Assembly (NCBI GenBank): GCA_015655045.1
Contig: JAATFU010000007.1
Location: 1-64,000 of the forward strand
Length of the DNA stretch: 64,000 bases
Reading direction: 5' to 3'
Origin: Candidatus Saccharimonadota bacterium
Lineage (GTDB): Bacteria; Patescibacteriota; Saccharimonadia; Saccharimonadales; Saccharimonadaceae
Made by a program: the position numbers and the translations under genes. The notes beneath the pieces are model-generated. The model worked only from the letters and a program-made list of their open reading frames with translations. It searched no databases and had not been told where the DNA came from. Shown here piece by piece: positions 8,930 to 17,215 of this stretch (position 1 is the stretch's first letter; each line of letters starts with the position of its first letter).

Positions 8930-9601
8930 ATGAAAAAGATTCAAGTTATTACTTTATTTCCCGAGATGTTTGACGGTGTGCTGAACAGTTCGATGCTCTG
9001 GAAGGCCCAAGATCAGAAACTGGTTGAGTTTCGTCTAATCCAATTACGACAATTTGGATTAGGTCCTCGTCAACAAGTAGACGATACGCCATATGGCGGT
9101 GGTGATGGCATGCTTCTCAAGCCTGAACCGTTATTTGCGGCCGTTGAAGATGCCCAAGCCTATGACCCTACGGCAAAAGTAGTCCTTATGACGCCACGAG
9201 GACAACGCTGGAAGCAGGCACTCGCTCAAAGCTGGGCTGATGCGGATCAAGGTTATATCTTCATCTGCGGCCGCTATGAGGGCTATGACGAACGCATTCT
9301 GAGCGTAGTCGATGAGCAGGTTAGTGTCGGGGATTATATCTTGACCGGTGGTGAGCTACCGGCAATGACCATTATTGATAGCATTGTACGGCTGATTCCA
9401 GGGGTATTAGGAGGCGAAAATAGTGCAGCTATCGAAAGCTTTAGCGATGGGGAGACTTTAGAGTTCCCACAATATACTCGACCTGAAGACTATAAGGGGA
9501 TGAAGGTACCGCCAGTGCTGATGAGTGGTAATCACGCGGCGATTGCTAAGTGGCGGGCCGAGAATTCAGTGAAGGCTGACTCACTAAAAACGTCCTCTTA
9601 A
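8930..9601 (+). CDS. trmD: tRNA (guanine37-N1)-methyltransferase
   Basis: 223 aa. SPOUT-type methyltransferase with IQVITLFPEMFDGVL at the start, DDTPYGGGDGMLLKPEP near residues 48-66, and the knot region FICGRYEGYDERI...DYILTGGELPA near 112-146. It methylates G37 next to the anticodon using S-adenosylmethionine, preventing frameshifts. Length and motifs are normal. It is transcribed from its own promoter, separate from rpsP. Confidence 0.97.
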   Translation: MKKIQVITLFPEMFDGVLNSSMLWKAQDQKLVEFRLIQLRQFGLGPRQQVDDTPYGGGDGMLLKPEPLFAAVEDAQAYDPTAKVVLMTPRGQRWKQALAQSWADADQGYIFICGRYEGYDERILSVVDEQVSVGDYILTGGELPAMTIIDSIVRLIPGVLGGENSAAIESFSDGETLEFPQYTRPEDYKGMKVPPVLMSGNHAAIAKWRAENSVKADSLKTSS

Positions 9602-9617
9602 AAAGAGAACGCATTTA

Positions 9618-9665
9618 GTTGTTGTGGTGGATATCGGAGTGCGAGCAGTCACAACATATGTTTTT
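9618..9665 (+). terminator. weak terminator after trmD
   Basis: GTTGTG and CACAAC can pair across about 28 bases and are followed by ATATG and seven T. The long loop makes this only a moderate candidate. Confidence 0.4.
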
Positions 9666-9757
9666 TTGGAGTTATGTTTGTTTTTGTAACTTTCGCTTAT
9701 TGGTACTTTACGGTATTTAGAGGAAAAGCACAAGTAGTTTAGCAAAAATAACAACAT

Positions 9758-9786
9758 TTGCATGCCGTGCGTGACGATTGTATACT
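9758..9786 (+). promoter_or_regulatory. promoter with leaderless start
   Basis: TTGCAT, 17-base spacer, TATACT, then 7 bases to the ATG at 9794. One of the clearest examples in the window where the start site must coincide with the start codon. Confidence 0.75.
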
Positions 9787-9793
9787 GCGAAGC

Positions 9794-10276
9794 ATGAGCT
9801 TCTTTGTACATACCACAGCCGCTCCTGCATATAAGACACCCGATGTGAAGCGAATCACGCTCCTATATGGGGGCATCTTGTTGGTTCTGGCGCTTTGCCA
9901 GCTCTTTAGTTTCGATGATTTTCTTAACCTGCTGGAGAGCTTTTGGCTACCAGGAGGGAGGCCACTTTCTAACTTGCTTGCGGGGCTGCTCGTAACGACT
10001 GAAATATTCGCGCTACCCTTCTTACTTCGTATGCGTCTCAGTCCTCTAGCACGAGTATTAAGTATGGTGCTGGGTTGGCTTGTGCCGCTTCTTTGGTGCG
10101 GTATTGCGTTGTGGCTGGTGCTGACCGTGAATGCGGTGACGAACATTGGATTTTTGGGTACTGTCGCGAAACTGACGCCTGGTTGGTGGGCAGTCTTTAT
10201 CAGTCTGGCACTTGGTCTTTTGGCCGCCTGGTCAAGCTGGGGCCTTTGGCCTATTGTTCGACGCACAAAGAAATAG
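9794..10276 (+). CDS. four-helix membrane protein, unknown
   Basis: 160 aa from the ATG at 9794, set by the promoter just upstream; the longer frame would start inside the -35. Hydrophobic segments lie at about residues 22-41, 60-80, 88-108 and 125-150. The layout resembles small DoxX/MauE-like membrane proteins, but I see no family signature. The following gene is also a membrane protein on the same strand. Confidence 0.6.
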   Translation: MSFFVHTTAAPAYKTPDVKRITLLYGGILLVLALCQLFSFDDFLNLLESFWLPGGRPLSNLLAGLLVTTEIFALPFLLRMRLSPLARVLSMVLGWLVPLLWCGIALWLVLTVNAVTNIGFLGTVAKLTPGWWAVFISLALGLLAAWSSWGLWPIVRRTKK

Positions 10277-10332
10277 TTGTTGTCTCTTTACAAGCAGGGT
10301 ATGATATAGCTATAACGAAGGAGTTCACATCT

Positions 10333-10875
10333 ATGGAAAGCATACAAAAACTTGAGAAGCGGCTTGCGGGATACTTCAAGCAACTACCCAATCTACCTCA
10401 AGCGGGTCGAACATGGCTAGCCGAGAATGTGTGGTGGTTAGCGCTGATAAGTGTGATTATATCGGCACTTAGCCTTGTCTATGCGCTTATCGGGGTAATT
10501 AGTCTGGTCGTATGGACAGCAACACCGGTGTTTTATGGCGCGTATTATTCAGCCACCGCTATAAGTGCTGCCTGGATAACCTCGGCTAGCCTTACGCTTC
10601 TCTTTGTGCTGGTGATTACCGTTCTTATGGCCCAAGCGGTTCCTTTCCTACGGACAATGCGCTATAGGGGATGGATGCTTCTATTTACGGTCTACCTTGT
10701 AAATGCTCTCAGAATAGTAGTCATGGCACTTCTCACTGGAAGCATTACTGGCTTTATTGCGGGTATTATCTTTGGTGCGATTGGCCTGGCCATTGTTGGG
10801 TACTTCTTGTTTCAGATTCGTTCATTCTTTGGAGCAGGCGAGAAGACTAGCCGTCGTATTTTGAAGAAGAAATAA
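10333..10875 (+). CDS. membrane protein with basic tail, unknown
   Basis: 180 aa from the ATG at 10333, where AAGGAG lies about 10 bases upstream; the longer frame runs through the previous gene and has no site. An amphipathic head (EKRLAGYFKQLPNLPQAGRTW) is followed by about four hydrophobic segments (roughly 33-58, 68-95, 105-128, 133-158) and the basic tail KTSRRILKKK, which suggests a cytosolic C-terminus. Not recognised. Confidence 0.6.
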   Translation: MESIQKLEKRLAGYFKQLPNLPQAGRTWLAENVWWLALISVIISALSLVYALIGVISLVVWTATPVFYGAYYSATAISAAWITSASLTLLFVLVITVLMAQAVPFLRTMRYRGWMLLFTVYLVNALRIVVMALLTGSITGFIAGIIFGAIGLAIVGYFLFQIRSFFGAGEKTSRRILKKK

Positions 10876-10926
10876 TAGCCACCTCTTGAGTAGATATCTT
10901 AATTAGTGTACAATTCATGATGCTAA

Positions 10927-11001
10927 TGGGATGTCGCCAAGTGGTAAGGCATCGGCTTTTGGTGCCGACATTCGGGGGTTCGAATCCCTCCATCCCAGCC
11001 A
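10927..11001 (+). tRNA. tRNA-Gln (anticodon TTG), CCA encoded
   Basis: Acceptor stem TGGGATG pairs with CATCCCA; D stem GCC/GGC; anticodon stem TCGGC/GCCGA with loop TTTTGGT giving TTG; T arm GGGGG-TTCGAAT-CCCTC; discriminator G then CCA. A complete cloverleaf. GatCAB, encoded at 57.6-61.1 kb, fits charging through Glu-tRNA-Gln. Confidence 0.97.
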
Positions 11002-11026
11002 AATTAGAATATAATAGATAAGATAT

Positions 11027-11530
11027 ATGAGTATTGAAGCGCCTACCATCGAAGCCTGGCCCACAGAATTTACTATCACGCCATCACAGATTGCGTTAGC
11101 CCATTTAGCGGTACGGAAAAATCAAGAGCTTGTTGGCACTAACACGTTCTCAAATATTTATGACACACAAGAAGACTTAGTGGGCCTAGAGCAAAATTAT
11201 ATTGCAGGTGGTGGTAATTTCTTCATTGCCACAACTGAAAACGGTGAACTTAAAGGTTTCGTCGGTTTACGAAATGATGGCGACGGAAATGCAACTCTCA
11301 AGCGACTAGCCGTATTACCCGAGTTCGAGGGACAAGGCGTAGGCAAGACTCTAGTTAGAAAGTTGATAGCTTGGGCTCGCGAGAATGGTTTTACGAAAAT
11401 CGCTCTACAAACAGGCGGTGACGAACAGGCTAAGGCAAGGATTTATAAAAAAGCCGGTTTTGTAGTAATAGGAACCGTACCAAAAGAGCACAAATCTGAT
11501 GAGTGGCTTATGGAATTGTCTTTAAGCTAG
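11027..11530 (+). CDS. GNAT family N-acetyltransferase
   Basis: 167 aa. GNAT fold with FFIATTENGELKGFVGLR (strands 2-4), the acetyl-CoA loop LPEFEGQGVGKTLVRKLIAWA near residues 97-117, and ARIYKKAGFVVIGTV near 143-157. Transfers an acetyl group from acetyl-CoA to an amine; substrate unknown. A TATAAT box at 11010 ends 11 bases upstream. First gene after the tRNA. Confidence 0.88.
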   Translation: MSIEAPTIEAWPTEFTITPSQIALAHLAVRKNQELVGTNTFSNIYDTQEDLVGLEQNYIAGGGNFFIATTENGELKGFVGLRNDGDGNATLKRLAVLPEFEGQGVGKTLVRKLIAWARENGFTKIALQTGGDEQAKARIYKKAGFVVIGTVPKEHKSDEWLMELSLS

Positions 11531-11593
11531 CTAATATTTGTAGGTAATGAGTTCTATAATCGTTCTTTATACCCAGCCAGATTCGACAATTAG

Positions 11594-11625
11594 AAATGAG
11601 ACACGTATGTGTCTCATTTGTTTTG
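11594..11625. terminator. bidirectional terminator
   Basis: AAATGAGACAC, loop GTAT, GTGTCTCATTT, then GTTTT. It lies between the GNAT gene and the convergent helicase gene. Confidence 0.8.
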
Positions 11626-11660
11626 AGCTAAAATTAAAAATACCTATCCCAAAACATCGG

Positions 11661-14375
11661 CTAGGCTTCTTTATTTCGACGTTTACGTATAGCTTGAAAT
11701 CCACATGCTTCTTGGAATTCATTCATGCTTCCGAACCTTCTGAATATTGTCGATTGGTTTGGAAATTCATTTCTATCGAGTTTCTTCATCCCTGTAACGC
11801 TCAGTGGTTTATCGGGACTCAATTGTAAGGCGAGGTCAACAATCTCCTGGTTTGTAAATGTTTGCCAATTTATGTTACTTATTACTTCAAATCCACAGGC
11901 TTTTTGAAAGTTAGTTAAGCTGCCAAATCGTTCTCTTATGAGATCGTAGCCGGGGAAAACGCTACGGTCTAAAGCGGCGATTGTCAATTGTGTCATAGCT
12001 TCCTCGGGGCTCACTTTTTTAGCAAGTTCTATCAGTTCTTCGTTCGTAAGCTTGCTCCAGATGTGCTTTCCATTAAATCCACATGCTTCATAAAACTCAT
12101 CGATTGATCCGAACTGACGCCTGATTAGGCTTTCCCCCGGAAAGGCACCCTTCTCCAGAGTTTTCCTTACTGATTTTGAAAGTGGTTCATTCGGACTTAA
12201 TTGTAAGGCGAGTGCTACGAGTTCTTCGTTGGATAGATTATGCCAATTTCTGAGCATATTGAATCCGCAGTTTTTATGAAACTCACCTAATGATCCAAAT
12301 CGTTCTACAACCATTGAGATGGGGGGAAATTCATCTCGACGAAGGATTTCTAAGTCACTCGTACGTAAGGGATTATTGGGGCTGATACTTAAAGCGAGAT
12401 CCACAATATCCTGATCACTGTAGCTAGCCCATTCAACTGTCTTGAAACCACATGCTTCATGAAACTCTTTCATTGACCCAAAGCGATTCTTAATTGTGCC
12501 CGCTGACGGAAACTCATCTCTACTCAGGGTATCCACATCTGGAACAAGTAATGGCTTATCTGGACTAAGTTGAAGCGCAAGCTGCACAATATCTTCGTTG
12601 CTGAAGTTTGGCCATCTCACAATATTAAAGCCGCAAGCTATCTGAAAATTTGTAATGTTTCCAAATCGATTCGTGATAACCTGCTCGGTCGGGAACTGCT
12701 CTCCGTTCATTGCTTTGATTTCATGGATGCCAATTGGCCTATCTGGGCTCAGCTCAAGTGCTAGTGTAACGATGTCGTCAGCAGTATATGTGCGCCAATT
12801 AGTTACCTCAAATCCACACGATTGTTGAAAATTACTCATTGATCCAAAGCGCTTATAAAGGTGAGTGATTCCTGGAAACTCGTCTCGAGCAGCCAATGCT
12901 TGAATAGCTGTGCTTCTGAGTGGCCGATCTGGACTAATACGTAAAGCTCTTTCTATAATTTCGTCTTCACTCACACTGAACCAGTTAGTTCGGTGCTCAT
13001 TTTCGGCGAGTCTCTTGTAGGCATCCAGCAAATCAATGATTTTCTTGTCAAAAACAAACAAATTACCTTCGTCGCCCATTTTAAAGGTAACGCCGTCATC
13101 TATTTTATCGAGTTGATCGTTCGATCCCTCTTTAAAGATCCTGGTCCATAGTTCTTCCAGCATCAGTAATCGATCGATATTTGCCACGAAATCCATAACA
13201 ACCACTTTGTTCTTTTTAGCATTTCTTCGTAGGCCTCTCCCGAGCTGTTGCTCGAAGACTGGCTTACTCTGTGTAGAACGCAAAAAAACGATTAAGCGTG
13301 CATCAGGTATATCCACGCCCTCGTTAAACATATCTCTCACTGTTATAGTTTCAAACTCACTCTCAACAAACCCCTTGAATGTCTCAAGTTGTTGTTGCTT
13401 TGGAAGCTCGGAGTGGTAACTCTCTCCATTTAATAGCTCTGCAATTTTGTCGCTATGTTCGATGTCTTCGCAAAAAACGATTGTTTTAACGGTTTCAACG
13501 CTATCTTCGATTCTGATCTGCTTCTGCATGTCTTTAATTTTCTGAACGATCTCTTCATTACGAATCTCGCTCTCGAATGCTGCTCTCAGTTCTCGTGTAG
13601 TTCTGGCATTAAAGCCGTTTTCAATAGCTTCTTTCGTGGTGTCATCCATCATAACGTTATAAACGACTTCCGCTAAATACTTTTCTTGTATTGCCTCAGG
13701 CAGTGTTTTGCTATAAAGCGGTTCACCAAAATGAAGCCGAATATCTCTTGTGTCCATACGATGTGGAGTTGCTGTAAGGCCGAGCTGGAATTGAGGTTGG
13801 AAATGATCAACAACCTTTTTGTATGTATCGGCCTCAATGTGGTGTGCTTCATCGTACACGATATAGTCATAGTAATCTTGAGGAAATTTATCAATACTTC
13901 TTACGAGTGATTGAAACGTCGTAAAGGTGATCTCGCTAGTGGGGAGCTGTTTTTGGCTTGAATTGTATCGGGATCGTCCCACATGTGGCAATAAGGCACC
14001 GAATCTATCACTTGCTTGCGAAAGTATATTACTACGGTGGACTACAAATAATGCACGAGGCTCGTGATCGACTGCCTGTTGTTCGGTGCGGAACTGTGCA
14101 TAGTCGAAGACTGCAATTGATGTTTTGCCGAGACCAGTCGCTAATCTAATGAGGCCTTTTTGGGCGCCGTCTTTGCGGGCCATGGATAGCATATTCCACG
14201 AGTCTAACTGGTAAGGGCGTGCTTCAAAGTCGGTAACCGCTCGGCGTTGTTCGGCTTGTTCTCCTAAGAAACGACCACCTACCTGTAGCTGATCAGAAAT
14301 AAAGGCACCTACTTTTGTGCGGTGCTCACTATTGACGATGACCTCTTTAGGATCTTCTCCATCGGGCATTTTCAT
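11661..14375 (-). CDS. SF2 DEAD/DEAH-type helicase with seven C-terminal repeats
   Basis: 904 aa. The first half is a superfamily 2 helicase: Walker A ATGLGKTS near residue 79, DEAH box YDEAHH near 175, LTATP near 200, and motif VI QQLGRGLRR near 380. From about residue 455 to the end there are seven tandem units of about 62 residues, each ending in a consensus like FP...I..RFGS...F..ACGF and beginning with a helix like NEELVALALQLSP. They resemble the homing-endonuclease-associated repeat (HNH_repeat), which I take to be DNA-binding. The ATG follows a TATAGT box at 14385-14390 by 9 bases. Likely role: DNA translocase with sequence recognition, possibly defence or mobile-element related; inference only. 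Confidence 0.85.
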   Translation of the reverse strand: MKMPDGEDPKEVIVNSEHRTKVGAFISDQLQVGGRFLGEQAEQRRAVTDFEARPYQLDSWNMLSMARKDGAQKGLIRLATGLGKTSIAVFDYAQFRTEQQAVDHEPRALFVVHRSNILSQASDRFGALLPHVGRSRYNSSQKQLPTSEITFTTFQSLVRSIDKFPQDYYDYIVYDEAHHIEADTYKKVVDHFQPQFQLGLTATPHRMDTRDIRLHFGEPLYSKTLPEAIQEKYLAEVVYNVMMDDTTKEAIENGFNARTTRELRAAFESEIRNEEIVQKIKDMQKQIRIEDSVETVKTIVFCEDIEHSDKIAELLNGESYHSELPKQQQLETFKGFVESEFETITVRDMFNEGVDIPDARLIVFLRSTQSKPVFEQQLGRGLRRNAKKNKVVVMDFVANIDRLLMLEELWTRIFKEGSNDQLDKIDDGVTFKMGDEGNLFVFDKKIIDLLDAYKRLAENEHRTNWFSVSEDEIIERALRISPDRPLRSTAIQALAARDEFPGITHLYKRFGSMSNFQQSCGFEVTNWRTYTADDIVTLALELSPDRPIGIHEIKAMNGEQFPTEQVITNRFGNITNFQIACGFNIVRWPNFSNEDIVQLALQLSPDKPLLVPDVDTLSRDEFPSAGTIKNRFGSMKEFHEACGFKTVEWASYSDQDIVDLALSISPNNPLRTSDLEILRRDEFPPISMVVERFGSLGEFHKNCGFNMLRNWHNLSNEELVALALQLSPNEPLSKSVRKTLEKGAFPGESLIRRQFGSIDEFYEACGFNGKHIWSKLTNEELIELAKKVSPEEAMTQLTIAALDRSVFPGYDLIRERFGSLTNFQKACGFEVISNINWQTFTNQEIVDLALQLSPDKPLSVTGMKKLDRNEFPNQSTIFRRFGSMNEFQEACGFQAIRKRRNKEA

Positions 14376-14504
14376 AATGAATATACTATAGCATAATTAT
14401 CAGTTATAAGCAATATTTGATAGTGTCGTCTAGCGTATCTCATCCTCATCCGTAAATCCGTATTAGACCCACAAGCTCAGCCACGATATATTCGAACCAA
14501 AGTC

Positions 14505-14537
14505 AAATAAGTATTCACGCTATGTGAATACTTATTT
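14505..14537. repeat. perfect 14-bp inverted repeat
   Basis: AAATAAGTATTCAC, loop GCTAT, GTGAATACTTATTT. It lies 130 bases upstream of the helicase start. It could be a terminator for either side or an operator; the weak T tail does not decide it. Confidence 0.7.
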
Positions 14538-14580
14538 TATGTTATAGTAATTTTGCCGATGCGAGCCGTACTTTACTGGA

Positions 14581-14820
14581 GTGATTCAAGATAACCGTAG
14601 CGGAGACAACATTGGCAACGCTTTTGCAGATGCGCGTACTGCTGTAGAGACATCTCATGTCGAATCGTTTTTTGGAAAAATCGCATTCGGGATTGCAAGC
14701 CCCGACCCATGTAAGGGCACCTTCGGGTAGCAGCAAGGCATGATGGCCAATAAAGGAAGTAAAGCAGGGCTTTCGTGCAACATTATCCAAAAAGCGTCCC
14801 GGGATCATGATACGCTCTGA
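14581..14820 (+). pseudogene. possible decayed gene with in-frame stop
   Basis: One frame runs 80 codons from a GTG at 14581 to TGA at 14818 with a single TAG at 14728. Translations either side (NIGNAFADARTAVETS and NKGSKAGLSCNIIQKAS) look protein-like. An upstream TATAGT box (about 14542) and ATG at 14559 fit the local leaderless start pattern but are one base out of frame. I do not recognise the family; a non-coding RNA is the alternative. Confidence 0.25.
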
Positions 14821-14827
14821 TCCCGGG
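14798..14827. repeat. GC-rich hairpin
   Basis: CCCGGGATCA and TGATCCCGGG pair perfectly around a 10-base loop. A T-rich stretch (CTTTCTTTTT) begins about 10 bases later, so it may end a short transcript. Confidence 0.55.
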
Positions 14828-14886
14828 CACCACCCACTTTCTTTTTAGACCCACCCTCCCAGCCAAGTGAGCCAAATGCGACAATT

Positions 14887-14919
14887 TAAAAAGAGACCTA
14901 TACAGGCCTCTTTTCTTTA
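14887..14919 (-). terminator. terminator of the ECF sigma operon
   Basis: AAAAGAG and CTCTTTT flank CCT/AGG with one mismatch. Read on the minus strand it is followed by TTTTTAAATT, just after the stop of the anti-sigma-like gene. Confidence 0.7.
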
Positions 14920-14929
14920 AGGGTAGATA

Positions 14930-16195
14930 TTAGTATGCGTGTGCAGCTCCACCTTTCGCTAGGATCTCTAGCCTAAAATCTATGCCCTGGATAGTATTGT
15001 TTGGAATGGTCGTCTCATGTGCTGTTTTACTTTCGAGGTACGTCACTCTTACAGTACTTCCAACTACAACTTTAGCGTTGTTGAATGCGGCCGAATTACT
15101 TGCGTTGAAATCCGTAAAAATTCGAGCCGGGGCTTCAATGGTATACATTGTGCCAGCAGTGCTTTGGATTGTAAAAGCATTGTTTTCAATTGCCGTAACT
15201 GTCCCTTCGATATATTTGGTCATTTGTGTTCCAGTGAGTGAAGATTGTAAATCTCTTGAGTAAAGACTTGTTGCAGCGGCATTACCTTGAAGACACATGC
15301 TATTCTCGTTACCAATACAACTACTCAGCTCAGCAAGCGATTGCCATGCGTCATCATCATAGTCCTTGAAGTCTCGGTCGAGCTTTATAACGGCAACAAG
15401 TCTGCTTACTCCTCGATACTCTCCAAATTTACGACATGCATCTGAGGTACACTTTTCTAGTGGCGTCTTAACGGTTTTGCTCATTGTCACATACGCAACG
15501 GCATCGCCGGGTTTGAAAGCACTTCTTGCTACATCGGTGCCATTAGCAACGAAACGAATACTGTCTGGTGCATTGAGCGTTTCCTCGGGCAATACGGACA
15601 ACTTGTTATTTTTCTTTGCGAAAGTTATGGATGAGTCGCTGACTGAGGTGAGTTGGCGAACGCTTTGCACGCCCGGTATTTCATGGGTCCGTGCATCGCC
15701 GAATGAGCCGTCAGGACCTTGGGCGTATGTTTTTATCGCCCAATCATTGATCGCCTGCAGTTCACATCGAGCTTTGGCGATTGCTTCAATTTGACTGGCG
15801 TCGATAGTTGCGCCTCTTTTTAGCTCATATTTATTTGCCATTGGGTTAGTACCACAACTTGAAAATGCAATAGACACCTCTTGTCTGCCACTTGCTGATG
15901 TCGTGGGCGGATTAACCTGTATCTCTGGATGTCCCCACAAAGAATAGATAGCGTAGGCAGATCCGGATAAGAGCACGGTTGCTCCAATTGCCAGCGCAAC
16001 TATTGCAAACTTTGGTAAGTGTTTGAATCTCATTATGAATGTCTCCTTTTTATTGACATTCATACTACGTATTTGCTTTGTAAATATTGCAGATGGTTGG
16101 AGTGAATCCATGACCTTATCTGTAAAAATACGGTTTGGTACATAATTTTCCAATCGCGCCTCCATGAGAAGGCCGCTAAGACGCATATCTTTCAT
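14930..16195 (-). CDS. anti-sigma-like membrane protein
   Basis: 421 aa. A cytosolic head of about 60 residues is followed by one membrane helix near residues 62-85 (FAIVALAIGATVLLSGSAYAIYSLW) and a long outside domain rich in Thr, Ser and Asp with several cysteines (SSCGTNP, KCTSDACRK, SSCIGNENSMC). It starts on the ATGA overlap with the ECF sigma gene, the classical arrangement of an anti-sigma factor. No zinc-binding anti-sigma HxxxCxxC motif is visible in the head, so the assignment rests on context and topology. Confidence 0.6.
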   Translation of the reverse strand: MKDMRLSGLLMEARLENYVPNRIFTDKVMDSLQPSAIFTKQIRSMNVNKKETFIMRFKHLPKFAIVALAIGATVLLSGSAYAIYSLWGHPEIQVNPPTTSASGRQEVSIAFSSCGTNPMANKYELKRGATIDASQIEAIAKARCELQAINDWAIKTYAQGPDGSFGDARTHEIPGVQSVRQLTSVSDSSITFAKKNNKLSVLPEETLNAPDSIRFVANGTDVARSAFKPGDAVAYVTMSKTVKTPLEKCTSDACRKFGEYRGVSRLVAVIKLDRDFKDYDDDAWQSLAELSSCIGNENSMCLQGNAAATSLYSRDLQSSLTGTQMTKYIEGTVTAIENNAFTIQSTAGTMYTIEAPARIFTDFNASNSAAFNNAKVVVGSTVRVTYLESKTAHETTIPNNTIQGIDFRLEILAKGGAAHAY

Positions 16196-16719
16196 GATAA
16201 TTTCTCCCTGAGCTGTGATTTCGCTCGATTAATCCAAGAACCTATTGTATTCGTCGTTGTGTTGAAAGTGACTGCTATCTCCTGATAGCTTTTACCTTCC
16301 CAAAAATAAGCTTTAATAACCTCGGCATATTTTGGAGGCTCAAGTTGTTCGACAAGTATACGAACCTTCTCAATTTCATCCATCTCCATAGAGGCTGGAT
16401 CGATTGCATCAGTGTATCGCTCAATATCTTCCACGTTAACAATCCTCTTATTTTTACGGAGAAAATCGACACAAACGTTACTGGCAATCCGGTAGAGCCA
16501 TGTAGAAAATCGTGCTTTATCACTCGAAAACGTCTTTAAATTTTTAAATGCTTTGATAAATGCTTCTTGTGCCATGTCCTCACCGTCCTGCCTGTCATTG
16601 AGTATGTTTTCGCAATGAATAATGAGGCCAGTTTGATAGCGCTCAACAAGCTCCCTGAACGCATCGGTTTCACCATCGAGCACTCGTGTGATAATTATTT
16701 TTTCTTTCACTATGCTCAT
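16192..16719 (-). CDS. ECF-family sigma-70 factor
   Basis: 175 aa. Region 2 is EAFIKAFKNLKTFSSDKARFSTWLYRIASNVCVDFLRK (about residues 52-90); region 4 is VIKAYFWEGKSYQEIAVTFN followed by IGSWINRAKSQLRE. ECF factors direct RNA polymerase to stress or envelope promoters. It overlaps the next gene by 4 bases. A TATACT sequence touches the annotated ATG, so the leaderless start may be the GTG three codons later (MKEKIII...). Confidence 0.9.
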   Translation of the reverse strand: MSIVKEKIIITRVLDGETDAFRELVERYQTGLIIHCENILNDRQDGEDMAQEAFIKAFKNLKTFSSDKARFSTWLYRIASNVCVDFLRKNKRIVNVEDIERYTDAIDPASMEMDEIEKVRILVEQLEPPKYAEVIKAYFWEGKSYQEIAVTFNTTTNTIGSWINRAKSQLREKLS

Positions 16720-16829
16720 AGTATACGCAACGCTCCTTTATGTTTTCCTACCTTATACGCAAATACTGGATGAAATATTGCAAGGAAAGCGCCTTAACGT
16801 TGAAAATCATCCTTTTCCTATAGCCTTTT

Positions 16830-16937
16830 CATAATACTGTAGAGTTTTGGCAGCGTCCTGTACCAGACTCTCATCCCCGCCAAAATTATTGACAGATTGA
16901 AAGAATCCTAGAAAACGCGAATTCTAGGATTTTTTGT
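16830..16937 (+). ncRNA. candidate small RNA with terminator
   Basis: A CATAATACT stretch at about 16830 can serve as a -10. The next about 100 bases contain TTTTGGC...GCCAAAA pairing and end in a clear terminator (AATCCTAGAA, loop, TTCTAGGATT, T5G T4). No open frame of note lies inside. Divergent from the sigma gene. Confidence 0.3.
16904..16937 (+). terminator. rho-independent terminator
   Basis: AATCCTAGAA pairs with TTCTAGGATT around AACGCGAA and is followed by TTTTTG. No annotated plus-strand gene lies directly upstream, which is why a small RNA is proposed. Confidence 0.75.
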
Positions 16938-16951
16938 TTTAATACCTCTGT

Positions 16952-16975
16952 AATAAGGGATTCGAGTCCCTTATT
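16952..16975. repeat. hairpin AATAAGGGA / TCCCTTATT
   Basis: A nine-base perfect stem around TTCGAG, resembling a tRNA T arm by chance, directly after the previous terminator and before the 17025 gene. Confidence 0.5.
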
Positions 16976-17024
16976 GTTGTCATGCGCTATGCCCTGAAAT
17001 ATGATGAGAATAGGAGGAAGTTGT

Positions 17025-17207
17025 ATGTCAAGCAGGGGTATCACCACAGCGGTTGAACTGTACGAGGAGTTAGTAAAGCGTGTGGCTGCGAAAAATCAGC
17101 ATGTACTCATTTATCTAGCGCAACAGGATGAGGGCATGAGAAGTGTGATTCGAAAGATGTTACAACATAGACTTAATCAGATTCACAAGACTAAACAGAA
17201 GAGTTAA
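17025..17207 (+). CDS. small protein, 60 aa, unknown
   Basis: The ATG at 17025 is chosen because AGGAGGAAG lies 5 bases upstream; an earlier ATG at 17001 overlaps that site. The product is helical and charged (ITTAVELYEELVKRVAAKNQ) with a basic tail, without a membrane segment. It may be the remaining head of a regulator whose downstream neighbour is decayed. Confidence 0.45.
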   Translation: MSSRGITTAVELYEELVKRVAAKNQHVLIYLAQQDEGMRSVIRKMLQHRLNQIHKTKQKS

Positions 17208-17215
17208 CAATTTTA

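Noticed and set aside
14542-14808. 88-codon minus-strand frame
   Set aside because: No ribosome site or promoter, no recognisable motif, and it lies antisense to the more protein-like plus-strand frame.
14542-14870. tmRNA, SRP RNA or RNase P RNA
   Set aside because: GGCAACGC, a GGGTAGCAGC stretch and a CCCTCCCAGCCA end caught the eye, but none of the defining conserved cores (tRNA-like acceptor pairing, GGAAGGAAGCAGC loop, GAGGAAAGTC) is present.
14850-16890. tRNA 3'-end duplications as attachment sites
   Set aside because: Short CCCAGCCA / CCCCGCCA strings resemble the end of tRNA-Gln, but identity is about 10 bases at most and no integrase gene is present.
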